DNA of 64,000 nucleotides from Uranotaenia lowii (GCF_029784155.1 NC_073693.1:163724031-163788030), one strand, 5' to 3'. Shown: positions 32,642 to 43,344, numbered from the stretch's first letter. Translations and numbers: made by a program. The notes: generated from the sequence alone by a model not told the origin.

Positions 32642-35404
32642 CTAATCTAATATATACAAATTTTGAATTAATGTGTGTTCGGATGTGTTACATTTTTGTA
32701 CAAATCTGTTTTTAGTGTCGGATATTCGCTGGTCCACTAACTGAGTGTCTGCTTCTTCATGTAGATGAGAAATCCTGGTGTAGCGGGAACGATTCAAGAT
32801 CATTCTTAGGGTCCTATTTTGCGCCACTTGGAGTTTGTTCCTGTGAGTTTGGGCACTGGATTCCCATACCGCAGATGCGTAGTGTATCGCTGGTGTGAAG
32901 ATTTGTTTATAGATCGCCAGTTTGTTGGTAAGTGAGAGCTTTGATCTTCGACATAGGAGAGGATACAGGCACCGAACAAGACTTGAGCATTTGATCAAAA
33001 CCCTTTCGATATGCGAGCGGAATAACGGAATAACGGAATAAGCGGTTTCTAGTTGGTGGATACATTGATTGACTTGATTTTCGAGTGGACTTTGGATGTT
33101 CGAACCGAGAAGATTCGAAGTCAAGATGTGGTCTCCAATCGCATTTGCTTTCTCCTTCGGAGTGATGAGAAGAGTATCGTTTATTTTCAAAGGTGGAACG
33201 GGCTTAGGGTGGGTTTTCAAGATTTTCGCTACTTTCCAAAATGGTCTAGATCGTTCATCGAGACTTTGCACAAGCTTTTCGAAGTTTTCATTTCGGATAG
33301 AGGCCATACGGGATGCAATGCACTTATTCAAATTGATTACTTCACGTTTGATTTCAAGGTTACGAGATCTTTGAAACTGGCGTCTACGGATGTTTCTCAA
33401 TCGGATCATAATCTGGGTATGGGAATCTAAGGTGATGAACTTACCCCTCACAGGAACTTGTCGAACGCACCTCGTTTCGGCCACTGCTATGGCACGTTGG
33501 AACTCTTGAATGGCTTCGTCGATGTCCTCTGTAGAGTTGATTGTCGGGTCATCGCTGATGTTGTCGTCCACCTATGTGGTTTATCTATAAGTGGGGTCAA
33601 CTAAAAACTTTAGTGTTAGTTTGTTGTATCCATACAGTTGTTTATGAACGATTGTGACGTAACACGACGCCGTCGTGGTGGCAAAAATTCAACGCATCAA
33701 TGAAACCGTAGCAACGTCCCAGAATGTTTGTTACTGACGTTACCATGATAGAATGTTACTAAATTTTCTAGAGGCCGGCGTGTTGTGAATGCAAAATTAT
33801 CCTCGATGCGGTTAAGATTTCTGTTTTAAAATTCATTATTCGGGTTCTCGAAGTAGTTTGACGGATTTAGCTGTAAAAGAATTCGTTTGCTCTCAAAATT
33901 TTGTCCAGAAAAATCTTTACTGAAATCGGAACCAACAACAACGATGGGTAAAAAGTCCCTATAGAAAAAGCTGACAAAGGAGGATATGTTGAGGAATTTG
34001 AGGAATACCGTTCGGAATCATTGGTATTTTGTCAGTTACTGAAAACAAAAACTTTTTTATCATTTTTATGAAAAGCTTCTGTTTCAAAAATTCAGATTTT
34101 AATTTTATTGTGAATTTATAAAAAAGTTTATTTATAAAAAGTCAGATGCCAATATAGTATGCAAAAATTATGATCACATTTCGATTAAGAGCTCAGGTTC
34201 AAATTGCACATTTCAGGTTTTCCATATCAGATTTGAAACTCAAATCAAGATTTCTTATACTGTATTCAGGTTCAATTTAAAGATCTAATAGTTTGATTTA
34301 GAGTATAGTGCCAGTATCTAGGAGTTTCGAACAAATTTCGTAATTGAATGACTCAAAATGTACAAACAGTACAAAATGAGTAAGATTGTCTAAAATCATT
34401 TGGAAGTTATCTAATCGCTATTGCAAAGAAGGATACCGAACATGTGATTCGACTTAGAGCACATTCTAATTATAACTTCCAATCGATGCTCGAGCTCGAT
34501 GGTATGATGTACGTATGAAAACTGGCGTCGCAAGGCGACTCAAACGTCGAGCCGCACTTGAAAGTTTGTGACGTAGCAATCAAAACATTGAAAAAACTGA
34601 TTCTCACACTCGTGCAACGGTAGTCTTGTCCGCACCTATAGATAAACCACATAGGTCGTCCACCACTCGACCGAAATGCACCCAGTTCACGTGGTGGTAG
34701 TCCTTGCGCTGGAATCTTGGGGTTGGAGCTATGTTGACATCGACTTCAGCCACCACCGGTTGGTGATCGGAGCTTAGGTCGTTGTGCGCTACCGGCTTGG
34801 TAACGCTGATGTTCGTCAAGAAGAAGTCCAGCGTGGAAGGATTTCCCGCCGGAGAGATGAAAGTGGGCTCGTCTGGGAACTGCACCGTATACAGTCCGTG
34901 CTGGGAGTGATCGAACAGCAAGCGCCCGTTATGATTTTGCTTGTAATTGCGCCATGCTGCGTGGCGAGCGTTGAGATCTCCACCCACGATGAAACGGGAA
35001 CTGTTGCGAGTGATGGCCGTCAGGTCACGCTTGAATTTGGCTGCTAGGTCGTTGCTGGCTGTACACAGTCGGGGACAGTACACAGCGATGGCTTGGATGT
35101 TACCAGATGATGTTTGCACTTCCACACCAAGGGACTCTATCACCGAAGAGCGGAAGTGTGGCAGGATAAGGTACCGGATACCCTTTCTCACGATGATCGC
35201 AACACCACCCCCCCTGGAGCTGGTGCGATCAAGTCGGATGATGTTGTGGTCTGGCAACCAGAAGCTGTCGTCTGATTTAAGGTGGGTTTCCGTCAAGAGG
35301 CCCACATCGATGCTGTGCTTGTGGAGGAAATCAGCAATCTCAATTGCTTTCGCTCTGATGAAGCGAGCGTTCCAGGTGAATATGATTAATGGTTTAGCAG
35401 CCAT
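32642..35404 (-). pseudogene. Jockey-2 ORF2: endonuclease intact, reverse transcriptase core deleted in frame
   Basis: The first part (34664-35404) keeps the endonuclease: TWNARFIRAK, LLTETHLK (Glu), GGGVAIIVRKG, GGDLNARH, STLDFFLTN and SDHQPV. At VVDD it is interrupted by TIR element copy 1. Taking out that element and one copy of its 9-bp duplication restores the frame into VDDNISDDP. The second part (32642-33571) runs through RNIRRRQFQRSRN and PFWKVAKILKTHPKPVPP. It then jumps from NQCIHQLETAYS directly to FRSHIERVLIKCSSLV, which in Jockey-1 lies far beyond the catalytic motifs. The whole polymerase core (motifs A, B and FADD, ~300 codons) is absent, yet the frame stays open to the end. 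Confidence 0.85.
33572..34654. mobile_element. TIR element with 9-bp duplication, copy 1 (inside Jockey-2 ORF2)
   Basis: Ends CTATGTGGTTTATCTATAAG and, read inward, CTATGTGGTTTATCTATAGG are nearly identical terminal inverted repeats. The duplication GTCGTCCAC lies at 33563-33571 and 34655-34663, and removing one copy restores the Jockey-2 reading frame. Nine-bp duplications suggest Mutator-like or Merlin-like elements; P-like elements usually make 8. The 1.08-kb interior has no full transposase. Copy 2 at 36480 resembles it throughout. Confidence 0.85.
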
Positions 35405-36479
35405 ACTGGATGATGAATTTGCCGAGCACTTGGATTTGCTCCGGTTTGCTGCGACACTTGCGTAAAGCGCCGGACATGTTGACGAAGATTTCCATCAGTT
35501 CGTTCGCAGAGAACAGATCGGAGTTGTTGTTTGAGGGAGTTGGTTGCCATCGGAAGCCAGGGGGGGGGGGGGGTGATTGTTGGCCAACAGGGGGGTTGAT
35601 TGATGGTTTGGGGTCCAGACCGCGGGTCTGGAGGGCAGGGAAATTAGCTTCAGTGAACGCCGGGGGGATTCGTTTTCTGTTTCGACCAGGCTGATGGTTG
35701 GTTGATGCATGTTTTCGGATCTGTTTGAACTCCTCGCGTTTGGGGCATTGGCGATCCGAACCTTGGTGCGCACCTCCGCAATTGGCGCATGTAAACACTG
35801 CTGCTTCCGCCACCGGACAGGTAGATGTTGAATGATGTTGGGCACAGATGCTGCACCTTGGAGCGATGTTACAATTTCGAGTGCCATGACCAAAGCCTAG
35901 GCACCGTTGGCACTGTGTGACGTCACGATGACCACCACGGTACGGCTCCCACCGGACGATGATGGAGAAGAGGGAACGGACAGCTTGTAAAGCGTTGAGC
36001 GTGACTGTCCCCTTCTGGAAGTGGACCAGAAAAAGACAATCCGGGTGTTTTCGGGTGCTTTCATTTTTCCGCGTTATGCGGAAAACTCCAGTGGGAACCA
36101 GCTTGTAACGGTTTGTGAGTTCGGCCGCAATCACATCGGTTTTGATGTTAGGAAGCCCCCGGATAACCACCTTGAATGGTTTCTCACCAGGGATGTCGTG
36201 GGTAAAGAACTCCATATTGGAATCCTTGAGGATCTTCGTGGCTCGAACGAAATCGTCCTTGACATAAAGTACAACTTTTATGCCAATCGACGTAAGCTTG
36301 TACTCGGCGTGGGCGTTCACTGATGCTAATGTGCTGAACAGCACAATTAGGGGGGATCAGAGGGGGACATCCTTCACCACCAGTGGCGGAAGCTTTATTT
36401 TGGTTGGAGTAGGCAGGTTTCCGGCAGGCTTGGGAACTGGAGAGCGCGGCTGCGCCACGCTGGGAGTGTAGTGTGAAAC
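35394..36479 (-). pseudogene. Jockey-2 ORF1, gag-like, 5' part lost
   Basis: Remains of a gag-like ORF1. The open part (35394-36344) contains a PRE_C2HC-like segment (PFKVVIRGLPN) and knuckles CQRCLGFGHGTRNC, CSICAQHHSTSTC and CANCGGAHQGSDRQC, then a Pro-rich C terminus whose PPPPP is encoded by a G15-type run. The first codon of this frame is GTG and not a true start. The frame is broken near 36345, continues in another phase to about 36479, and is cut there by TIR element copy 2. It overlaps the ORF2 start by 11 nt, as in Jockey-1. The protein is inactive as encoded here. Confidence 0.8.
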
Positions 36480-37383
36480 CCATGTGGTTTATCTATAGGT
36501 GGGGACAATCAAAAACTTTAGTGTTAGTTCGTTGTATCCATACAGTTGTTTATGAACGATTGTGACGTAACACGACGCCATCGCGGTGGCGAACGTTCAA
36601 CGCACCAATGAAACCGTAGCAACGTCCCAGAATGTTTGTTATTGACGTTACTATGAAAGCTTGTTACTAAGTTTTCAAGATGCCGTCGTGTTGTGGAATG
36701 AGTAATCATTCTCGGTGCGTTTAAAATATTAGTTTTCAATTTCATTTTTCGGGTTTTCGAAATAGTTTGGCGGATTCGATTGCTCCCAAGTATTTTTCCG
36801 GCAAAAACTCTTATGAAATCGGAACCAGCAGCAACGGCAGCTTTTTGGTGCATCAAAAGTTCCTAGAAGAAGCTGGCGGAGCAGAATATGTTGGGGGACT
36901 TAAGAGGAATCCATTCGAAATTCGTTTTAAAGTATAAATCCCTAGTCAGTTTATTTTATCATTTTCATGAACAGCTTCTATTTCAAAATTCCGAAAATGC
37001 CTGTATAGAATGCAAAATGTAAGATCACCTTTTAAATAAAGTTTAGTGCCAGTTTGTCGAATTTCTAACAAAAATTTCATAATTGAACTTCTCAAAATGG
37101 ACAAACGGTACGAGTTGTGTAAGTATTTGGAATCATTTGGAAATTATTTAAACGCTTTCACAAGGAAGGATAATAAGTTTCAATTTTGAACGTAAGTACT
37201 TTCATTATTATGACTTCACTGAATACCCAAGCTCGATGGTATTATGTACGTATGAAAACTGTCGTCGCAAGGCGACTCCAACGTCGAGACGCCCGTGAAC
37301 GATTGTGACGTAGCAATCAAAACATTGAAAAAACTGATTCTCACACTCGTGCAAGGGTAGTCTTGTCCCCACCTCTACATTAT
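36480..37383. mobile_element. TIR element, copy 2, right end missing
   Basis: The left end CCATGTGGTTTATCTATAGG and most of the interior match copy 1 (for example GTTGTATCCATACAGTTGTT and GACGTAGCAATCAAAACATT). The right terminal repeat stops after GTCTTGTCCCCACCT and gives way to copia LTR sequence. A weak MPSCCGM start at about 36680 could be the remains of a Cys-rich (THAP-like) N terminus, which would hint at a P-like parent. This is speculative. Confidence 0.75.
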
Positions 37384-37520
37384 TATTACAATACATTATG
37401 TCCTATTTATACTAAAACCATCTCTATGGTTACATTTCCTTATTGGTTATTTCTAATAACACCACCATGCGTGTGTTGCTATTCATCTCATCGATTGCTT
37501 CGATGAGACGAATCTCAACA
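37384..37520 (-). repeat. 5' LTR of the copia-like element, first part
   Basis: It matches 31421-31557 of the 3' LTR, including the TATA-like TATAAATAGG, and ends at the outer terminus next to the target duplication ATAGA. It is separated from the rest of its LTR by ~5 kb of Jockey-2. Confidence 0.9.
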
Positions 37521-37817
37521 ATAGAACGATACGAGAGATGCTTGTTCTAGTGAGGAATGCGCAAAATTCAACACGCACGAGCTGTTTTTCCGATTCCATT
37601 TTCGCGAGTTTTGATCACAGGACTTTAAAACTTACAGGATGTAAACAATGCACTATGAACTAAATATACCAAAATTTTCATTAAATTTTACCCAACGGTT
37701 AAAATGTAAGAGCAATTTCATAGTGTGGCAATTTCATCGTGGGCACCTTTTAATGCTTGTACTTCAATTATTTACTATTGAAATCAAGATTTTTTCTATA
37801 CAATTGTATCGTTTTCT

Positions 37818-38781
37818 TCAGACTTTTAGGAAAAATATGCGGATAAAGTTATTCGTCACGGTTTCGGAGGAATTCTCGATTTTTCCTATAACACGGCTCA
37901 TTAGGCGGCACGTAACTTCTTCGTCCATCGTCTTAGCTATCTTATTCAACCAGGTCTTCTTCTGGTTGCTGTCTTTGACAACTTTTCCCTTTGCCTTGAG
38001 TTTTCTCTGAATGATTGCCCAGTATTTCTCAATAGAGTGGAACTGGAGGCAGTTGGGTGGGTGAAGGTTTTTTGGAACAAACTGGACCCCTTTCTTTGCA
38101 TACCATTCTTGAACGACTTTTTTGTAATGAAAGCTTGCCAAACTGGCCAAAACATTACGGGATGGTCGTGGGATCGAATGAACGGCAAAATTCGTTTTTT
38201 GAGACACTCTTTTTGGTATAATTCCGACGTCATTGTCTTATTTGTAACGAAAATTTTCGTTTTTTGCCGCAGCTGGAAATGCTCTGTCAATTCATAAATT
38301 CTCGTGCAAATTTGTCGGAAAAAAAAACAAATTTAAATTTTCTTAGTACATCCCCCAAGCCGTTGCCAAGTAAAATTTTTGACCTGGGATTTGCCCTAAG
38401 TCAGCCTTGACATAGGTTGCATCGTCCATCAGAAGAGAACTTGGTCAGCACCTGATCCTATAGCTTCTGAGCATGGATTTCGGCCACAATTCTGTTTTAT
38501 GGTCCGATTATTCTGTTTGCTAGCTCGATACGATTTGATTCCTCCCCGGAGTCGAATTCTCCTCACGGTACTATAGGCAGCATCGGACGGTCCGACAGAT
38601 TGGTATTCTTCCTCATCGACTTCAAAATCTTATCACGCAGTTTCCGACCGACAGTTCCACTCGGACGATTGGCTTGAGGCTTCCGAATCGTGGGCGATTT
38701 CAGCTGTTTAGCTAACCTAGCAGACCACAATGAATTTTCCAAATAATTGTGCAAAATTTTCTCCCTTCTTTCGGCTTCCAT
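37818..38781 (-). pseudogene. ITmD37E transposase, copy 2
   Basis: A second DDE transposase of the DD37E type, lying head-to-tail with copy 1. From the N terminus (38781, MEAERREKILHNYL) the pieces in changing frames are LRDKILKSMRKNTN; the first catalytic Asp in MDDATYVKAD (near 38429); ELYQKECLKKRILPFIRSHD; the second-Asp region, now WPVWQ in one frame and LASFHYKK in the next; and VQFVPKNLHPPNC followed by FHSIEKYW with the catalytic Glu. Counting from the expected Asp to this Glu gives 37 residues, the defining spacing of ITmD37E. A single-base loss appears to have hit the catalytic Asp codon itself (near 38137). Several stops add to the decay. Confidence 0.8.
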
Positions 38782-38789
38782 GTTGATCG

Positions 38790-41350
38790 TTTACAAAGTA
38801 CAGTCGATTTGCTGAATGTCAAAATATATACGTGAAGCTGACTATGTTCCCGATACGTGGGTGCCAAGAACTTCAAAATTCGTCCACCAGGAACACCACA
38901 ATATGAGCGAAAGCTTGTTCCAATTCTAAATGAAGCAAACTTTATTACAGCACACAGATTTTTTATCAGAAACATTTCTAACTGTCCTATTACTAATAGT
39001 CTGGATTTATGCCTTAAAAATTTTTTCATGGAAAACTAACTGAATTTATTATTGATGCTGCGGAACAACTTTAACAGATTTAGGGTTTTGCGTTTATGTT
39101 TTTTTTAAATTTTATTCCATTTTATTCTAAGTAAACACAGTCAAAATTGGAACTAACGAAAACTTCTGTTTTTCGAAATACAAAACCGCCTTTTGTTCCC
39201 AGGGGTTTTGAATCAACATTTATCCACCACACAAGGGTGAAGAAGGTGTAAACGCGACGAAAATTCAGGTGAATTGGAATCAAATATTTATGGAACACCA
39301 AGTCTATGTACTTGGCTACAAGTGTTTGTTCTGTAATAACTGGTATTTATTCGTTCAGTTGCGTGACTAAATTTCCGAGGTCAATCAACCATATACCGAT
39401 AGTTAAAATATGTATGAAAATATCCATACGGATTTCATTTTTTCAGCCTAATAACACTTCCATGACTTGATAATCTTTCAAAAAGTTTACCACTCAACTG
39501 CATCTTAAACGCAGAACGTAATCAAAATCCCAGGCTCCCTTTTTAGTGCTTCATTCACAAACCATGGCTGCCAAAAATATCCTGCTGCCCCAAGGCAAAA
39601 TCAACACCACCGAACATAAACAAACCTTTTGCTGGTCGTATTTTTTTTATATTGGCACCTTGGTGGTGGGTAAATCGTAAAGGGGCCCTCTTGGACTTTT
39701 CCGCTGGGAAAGTTTGCTCTCGTCGTCCTATATGCCTCGCGTCATTTGCGGTCGATTGTCGTCGTCGCGGTTTGAGCGTTTATTTGTGTGGATGTTTGTT
39801 TTTCCTCCCCATTTATCAGAATCCTAACTAACGTTCGGTCAAATGAGGGAAAAAGGTAGGTAGAAAAATATAAATAAAAAAAAGAAAATCGTATAACGCC
39901 TGATGCTTTCAGCAAAAGTCGAGCGATGCGTCAAACACCGGAGAGCTTTTTTCCATCCTCTTTTTGTATGTAGGTTTAGGGTTACTCACTGAACGCCAGC
40001 CGGTCGCGTGCTCGAAAATTTAAATGAAGCGCGATTGTGTTATGGTGATAAGATGTGGCGATATTTTATAGGCGTTTATATGGGTGCAGGAGCGTGTATG
40101 TGTGTGTCGGTTTGTATGTGTGCCAATTTGTGGCGCTAGTGTTAAATACCGACCGTGGCGAAAAAAGCTTGTAGAAGAATCGTTAAAGCTATACCAGAAA
40201 ATGTAGGCTCCCTGGTATTTGTATGGTTGAACACAGCTAAGCATTTTGTTTCTGCTGCTTATTTGCATAAACTAGCGGATTTTCCTCATTATGCATGGCG
40301 GCTGATTGTGAATGGGGAAAGTTACTACGGCAAACACTTACCTGTTGCTGACTGTCTGTTCGCAACTTAAAATTGTCTTCCTTAACTCCTAGTGAGAAAG
40401 AGAACTGCTAATTTGTGAACAAGCGTAAATATTTTGTTTATCATTGAAGAACTTTAAATTGATTCTGTTTTCCCTCAACTTGATTAATTAAAAACAAAAA
40501 TTTAACATGATTTCGAAACAAAGAAGATTTAAAACAGAGCGATATCGAGGAACCTCTCGTCGTCACCCAAAAAATAAAAGCTTCATGACAAATTGTCGAG
40601 CGCGTTCTGCCATCAAATGAAACACCCCAAAATTAAATGGATCGAAAAAGCACATCTCGTTCGCTGATCGATTAATCTTCGTTGGTTCGTTCTGTTTTCC
40701 CTGCTTTGTGCCGGGCCTTGTGCCTTTTCGAGCGATTCGCTCGGATTTATTTCTTGACAGAAACACCAATAAAAGAAAGTTCCATGGGAGCCCCGGAGGG
40801 AATAAAAAACAATACGAAGGTGAATAGAAAAGCACACTCCCATACATACGTGCGTACAATGAGTAACACATTTGCAAGAACATACGAACATGTTTTTTTC
40901 GGTGAATGAAGGAAGAAAATGTTGGCCGAATCAGAAATTCTCTGGGGGATACAGTGGAAATCGATACAGTCAAATAAATCTTTCGAAACTTGTTCCAGTA
41001 TTTGAACTAAACACTTGTTTAAGTCTTCTGGAGTATTTATCATGTTCTTCCCTATTAAGCTTCTCAATTTGTTGATAATATGTAAATGAGTATTAGGGTA
41101 GCCTTTTTTAAACCTAGCCATGACCTCCCAATCTTGATTCAATCAAAGATAAGACCATACCAATAAAAAAAATAAGTTCTTCGGAAACACTTAGACAACC
41201 TTTAAACAAAATTAAATTTTTAAGCAGCTTTCTCAGGTTTTACTTGCAATACATTTTCAATTTCTATCAATGGAAAAGTAGCTGCAAAATTAGATTCCCA
41301 AGTACTATTTGACCAATGCACTGAATTGATTGCTATCTTCGATTGAACCT
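38790..41350. other. Unassigned DNA; possible host sequence and a weak transposase-like relic
   Basis: Around 39540-40000 and 40560-40900 composition is more balanced and no repeats pair up, so single-copy host DNA is possible. A minus-strand frame at 40747-41142 contains TPEDLNKCLVQILEQVSKDL, which loosely resembles the C terminus of some mariner-like transposases, but no catalytic region is seen. A TG-rich patch is at about 40080-40140. A hAT-like end motif (GAGTGGCCAACATTTTCAG, GCGGGCCACAAA) occurs at about 41361-41440 without a partner. Confidence 0.3.
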
Positions 41351-42003
41351 CTAGATCACGAGTGGCCAACATTTTCAGTAGGCGGGCAAATTTTAGAAAT
41401 GACATTTGTCTGCGGGCCACAAAAATTTGAAAAAAAAAATTATTATAGATGGCACACGTGGTGTTTGACGCTATTTCAGAAACCACTTGAGAAAACATCA
41501 CAGAAATTTGAACATGTAAATACTATTAATTCCCAAGCAGCTTTGCTGAAAATTCCAATAATTCCCATCCATGCATTCAAACGTTATTCTGAAAACAAAG
41601 TGTTGCATTTTTCTGCTTATAATTTAGTTGTAAAAATCTCTCGAAAAATCTTTGACAAATCTAGAAAAAGCTTGGAAAAAAGTGTTAGGTAGGGGAGATG
41701 GGTTCATAATGGCCACCTTAAGGAAAACGCTTATTAGAGAACAGCTGTAATATGTGATTTACATCATTGTTTCGTGTTCAGACACTCAAATAGTCTATTG
41801 CCTAATTGGATGAAACTTGAAAAAGTAGATAAAAACCTTTTTAAAATGCATTTTAAAAAATGTTTGCCGAAAGCTGAAAACCAGTCACTGTAGAGGCATT
41901 TTTATATTTACTAGTTGTCAATCGATTCGGACGTGTTTTTTCCGCTCCTCCGTACTCTGCGTTTAACTTTTTTTTATCGCCCGCTGTTTTTAAATTAATT
42001 AAA

Positions 42004-43344
42004 ATGAAGTGTGAAATTTGTTCTCTGGACTCTGCCACTGATTCAATCATGTGGAAGTGCATTGGTTGCCCGCGAGTTTTCCATGCATCCTGTGTGGGAG
42101 TTGTTATTCAAAGAAACACATTGAGGAGCAAAAAAGTGGATTCCAGTGCGTACCTCTTACCGTGCTGTCAAACTTGCCAGGAGCTCGTTAATGCTAAGCT
42201 AGAAATCAACAGTTTAGCTGAAGAACAAAAAAAACTAGCTGAGCTGATTCACAAAAACACGGAGGTGGCGCATCGCTTCGCGCTTCAGCATGATCAGTCA
42301 AACATGATCTTAGAGGCGATCGAAGGGCTAGAAATAGCTATGCAGGCCATTAAATTAGAGCTCACTACAATTAATAAAAACAGCACTTTAGCTGAATCTG
42401 TCGCTGCGTTGAAAAACCATGCGACATCGCTTTTCGACACGGCTATGTTGACTTCGCAGGAATGCCTAACAAAGTCAATTAATTCAGTGACGTCAGGTCT
42501 TTCCAAAGACCTGTGCAACATAAATGAGGAACTCAGTCAGCTACAACAGCTGTCGATGGAAATCGCCTCAAGTTGCACGATTACGTCAAACCCAGTATTG
42601 GAGCTTGATATACTGGATGAGTTAAAAACATTATCAGCCAACATAGCCTCTGCCCGTTGTCGTTCTCCCTCACCTCCGACACCAGATTACCCAAGCCTAG
42701 ATATCGAGCTAAACAGAAAATTAAAATTAAATGACTCAGGTTGGCGACTTCTGGGTACAAAAAAGGTGTGGAAAGCTGACTGGGCAGAGTTCGATATTCG
42801 CCAGTCGCGTCGCAGAGAGCAACAAAAAAACGCTGATAAAGCTAAAAAACGAAGAAAACGTCAACGTCGAATCAAACCGATCAAAAAGCCTTCCACTGAC
42901 AAAGAACTGCTTGCTGCCGCCAAGGTCACGTTTAATAGGAAACCTCAGCCGAAAACAAAGATCCCGACCTTCATCAATTTTCAACGTGGAGATACTCTAA
43001 ACCCTGGACCCTCTACTGTATCATCAAATACACCACCACTTGACCCTGGACCCTCTTCTGTGTCACCTAATACGCCACCACATCATGATAGGCTACCGGC
43101 TAGGTTCCCGACTACTGCTGCGGCAACGACTTCACCGTACCAAGCAAATATGTGCACACATCATCCATCGACTTCCATGCCGCCATATGCAACGTTCAAT
43201 CCGTGTCCCACTTCATTCAGTGCACCCTTTGCCGGCCCCTGCTACCACCATGGCCCTAATGCATTTGATTTCAACAACCCGGTAATCAGTGTTTCCATCG
43301 CTCGTGCCATTTTTCCCCTGAAGCACTCAACTAACACAATTTGA
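42004..43344 (+). CDS. CR1-group retrotransposon ORF1 with PHD finger
   Basis: A 446-codon open frame with a true ATG. Residues ~3-57 form a PHD-type zinc finger: CEIC, WKCIGC, VFHASC and LLPCCQTC give the C4HC3 pattern. This domain marks ORF1 proteins of CR1-group non-LTR retrotransposons and probably acts in nucleic-acid or protein binding. Residues ~60-215 are rich in Leu, Glu, Lys and Asn and look like a coiled coil. A basic block (KKRRKRQRRIKPIKK) and a Pro/Ser/Thr-rich tail with two PGPS repeats follow. The 5' flank contains a T-rich leader. No ORF2 follows directly: sequence continues ~370 bp and then enters the satellite. The intact ORF2 at 51158 may be its partner. The Cys-rich start excludes a Jockey gag. 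Confidence 0.8.
   Translation: MKCEICSLDSATDSIMWKCIGCPRVFHASCVGVVIQRNTLRSKKVDSSAYLLPCCQTCQELVNAKLEINSLAEEQKKLAELIHKNTEVAHRFALQHDQSNMILEAIEGLEIAMQAIKLELTTINKNSTLAESVAALKNHATSLFDTAMLTSQECLTKSINSVTSGLSKDLCNINEELSQLQQLSMEIASSCTITSNPVLELDILDELKTLSANIASARCRSPSPPTPDYPSLDIELNRKLKLNDSGWRLLGTKKVWKADWAEFDIRQSRRREQQKNADKAKKRRKRQRRIKPIKKPSTDKELLAAAKVTFNRKPQPKTKIPTFINFQRGDTLNPGPSTVSSNTPPLDPGPSSVSPNTPPHHDRLPARFPTTAAATTSPYQANMCTHHPSTSMPPYATFNPCPTSFSAPFAGPCYHHGPNAFDFNNPVISVSIARAIFPLKHSTNTI

Larger units (their letters stand above)
32375..37383 (-). mobile_element. Jockey-type retrotransposon, 5'-truncated and internally deleted (Jockey-2)
   Basis: Poly(T) at about 32375-32386 is the 3' tail. Then come a 3' UTR, ORF2 remains (32642-35404) and ORF1 (35394 onward). 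The insertion splits a copia-like LTR. TATTAC occurs at both junctions (32369-32374, 37384-37389) and may be a short target duplication. At its 5' side the element ends inside TIR element copy 2, which had inserted in its ORF1. Simplest reading: the parent already carried the TIR element, and reverse transcription stopped within it. Proteins resemble Jockey-1 (RNIRRRQFQRSRN, IRNENF), so both belong to related families. Confidence 0.85.
31351..37520 (-). mobile_element. Copia-like LTR element without gag-pol, split by Jockey-2
   Basis: A 5-bp duplication ATAGA at 31346-31350 and 37521-37525 marks the true ends. On the minus strand the order is: 5' LTR first part (37384-37520), the Jockey-2 insertion, 5' LTR second part (32307-32374), primer binding site (32291-32306), a 0.72-kb internal region, polypurine tract (31558-31566) and 3' LTR (31351-31557). 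The internal region carries degenerate tandem units of about 25-30 bp (TCCCGGTCCGACGACCT-like on the plus strand) and no protease, integrase or polymerase. It is thus a small non-autonomous derivative. Open frames there (up to 209 codons) have the low complexity of the repeat. Confidence 0.85.
29550..37599 (-). pseudogene. ITmD37E (mariner-related) transposase, copy 1, split by two insertions
   Basis: Cut-and-paste DDE transposase of the IS630-Tc1-mariner group, now in three pieces. The N-terminal piece (37521-37599, MESEKQLVRVEF) shifts frame once and runs into NKHLSYRSIAKTLG. That last sequence reads straight across the copia-like insertion into the middle piece (30749-31350: VSRVIKRFEERLTTDRK, then the first catalytic Asp in MDDETYVKAD, then YMKECLQKR). 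The middle piece is cut at KECLQKR by the retroposon 29663-30748. The last piece (29550-29662) resumes LLPFLEAHNIP and FWQDLASCDYSKDVLKWY, with the second catalytic Asp. The region with the third acidic residue is missing. Stops and frameshifts also occur between 30800 and 31140. The gene is dead. Confidence 0.8.

Noticed and set aside
40155..40370. 71-codon plus-strand frame starting MAKKACRRIVK
   Set aside because: No recognisable family, no splice support and overlap with an equally long frame on the other strand. Chance cannot be excluded.
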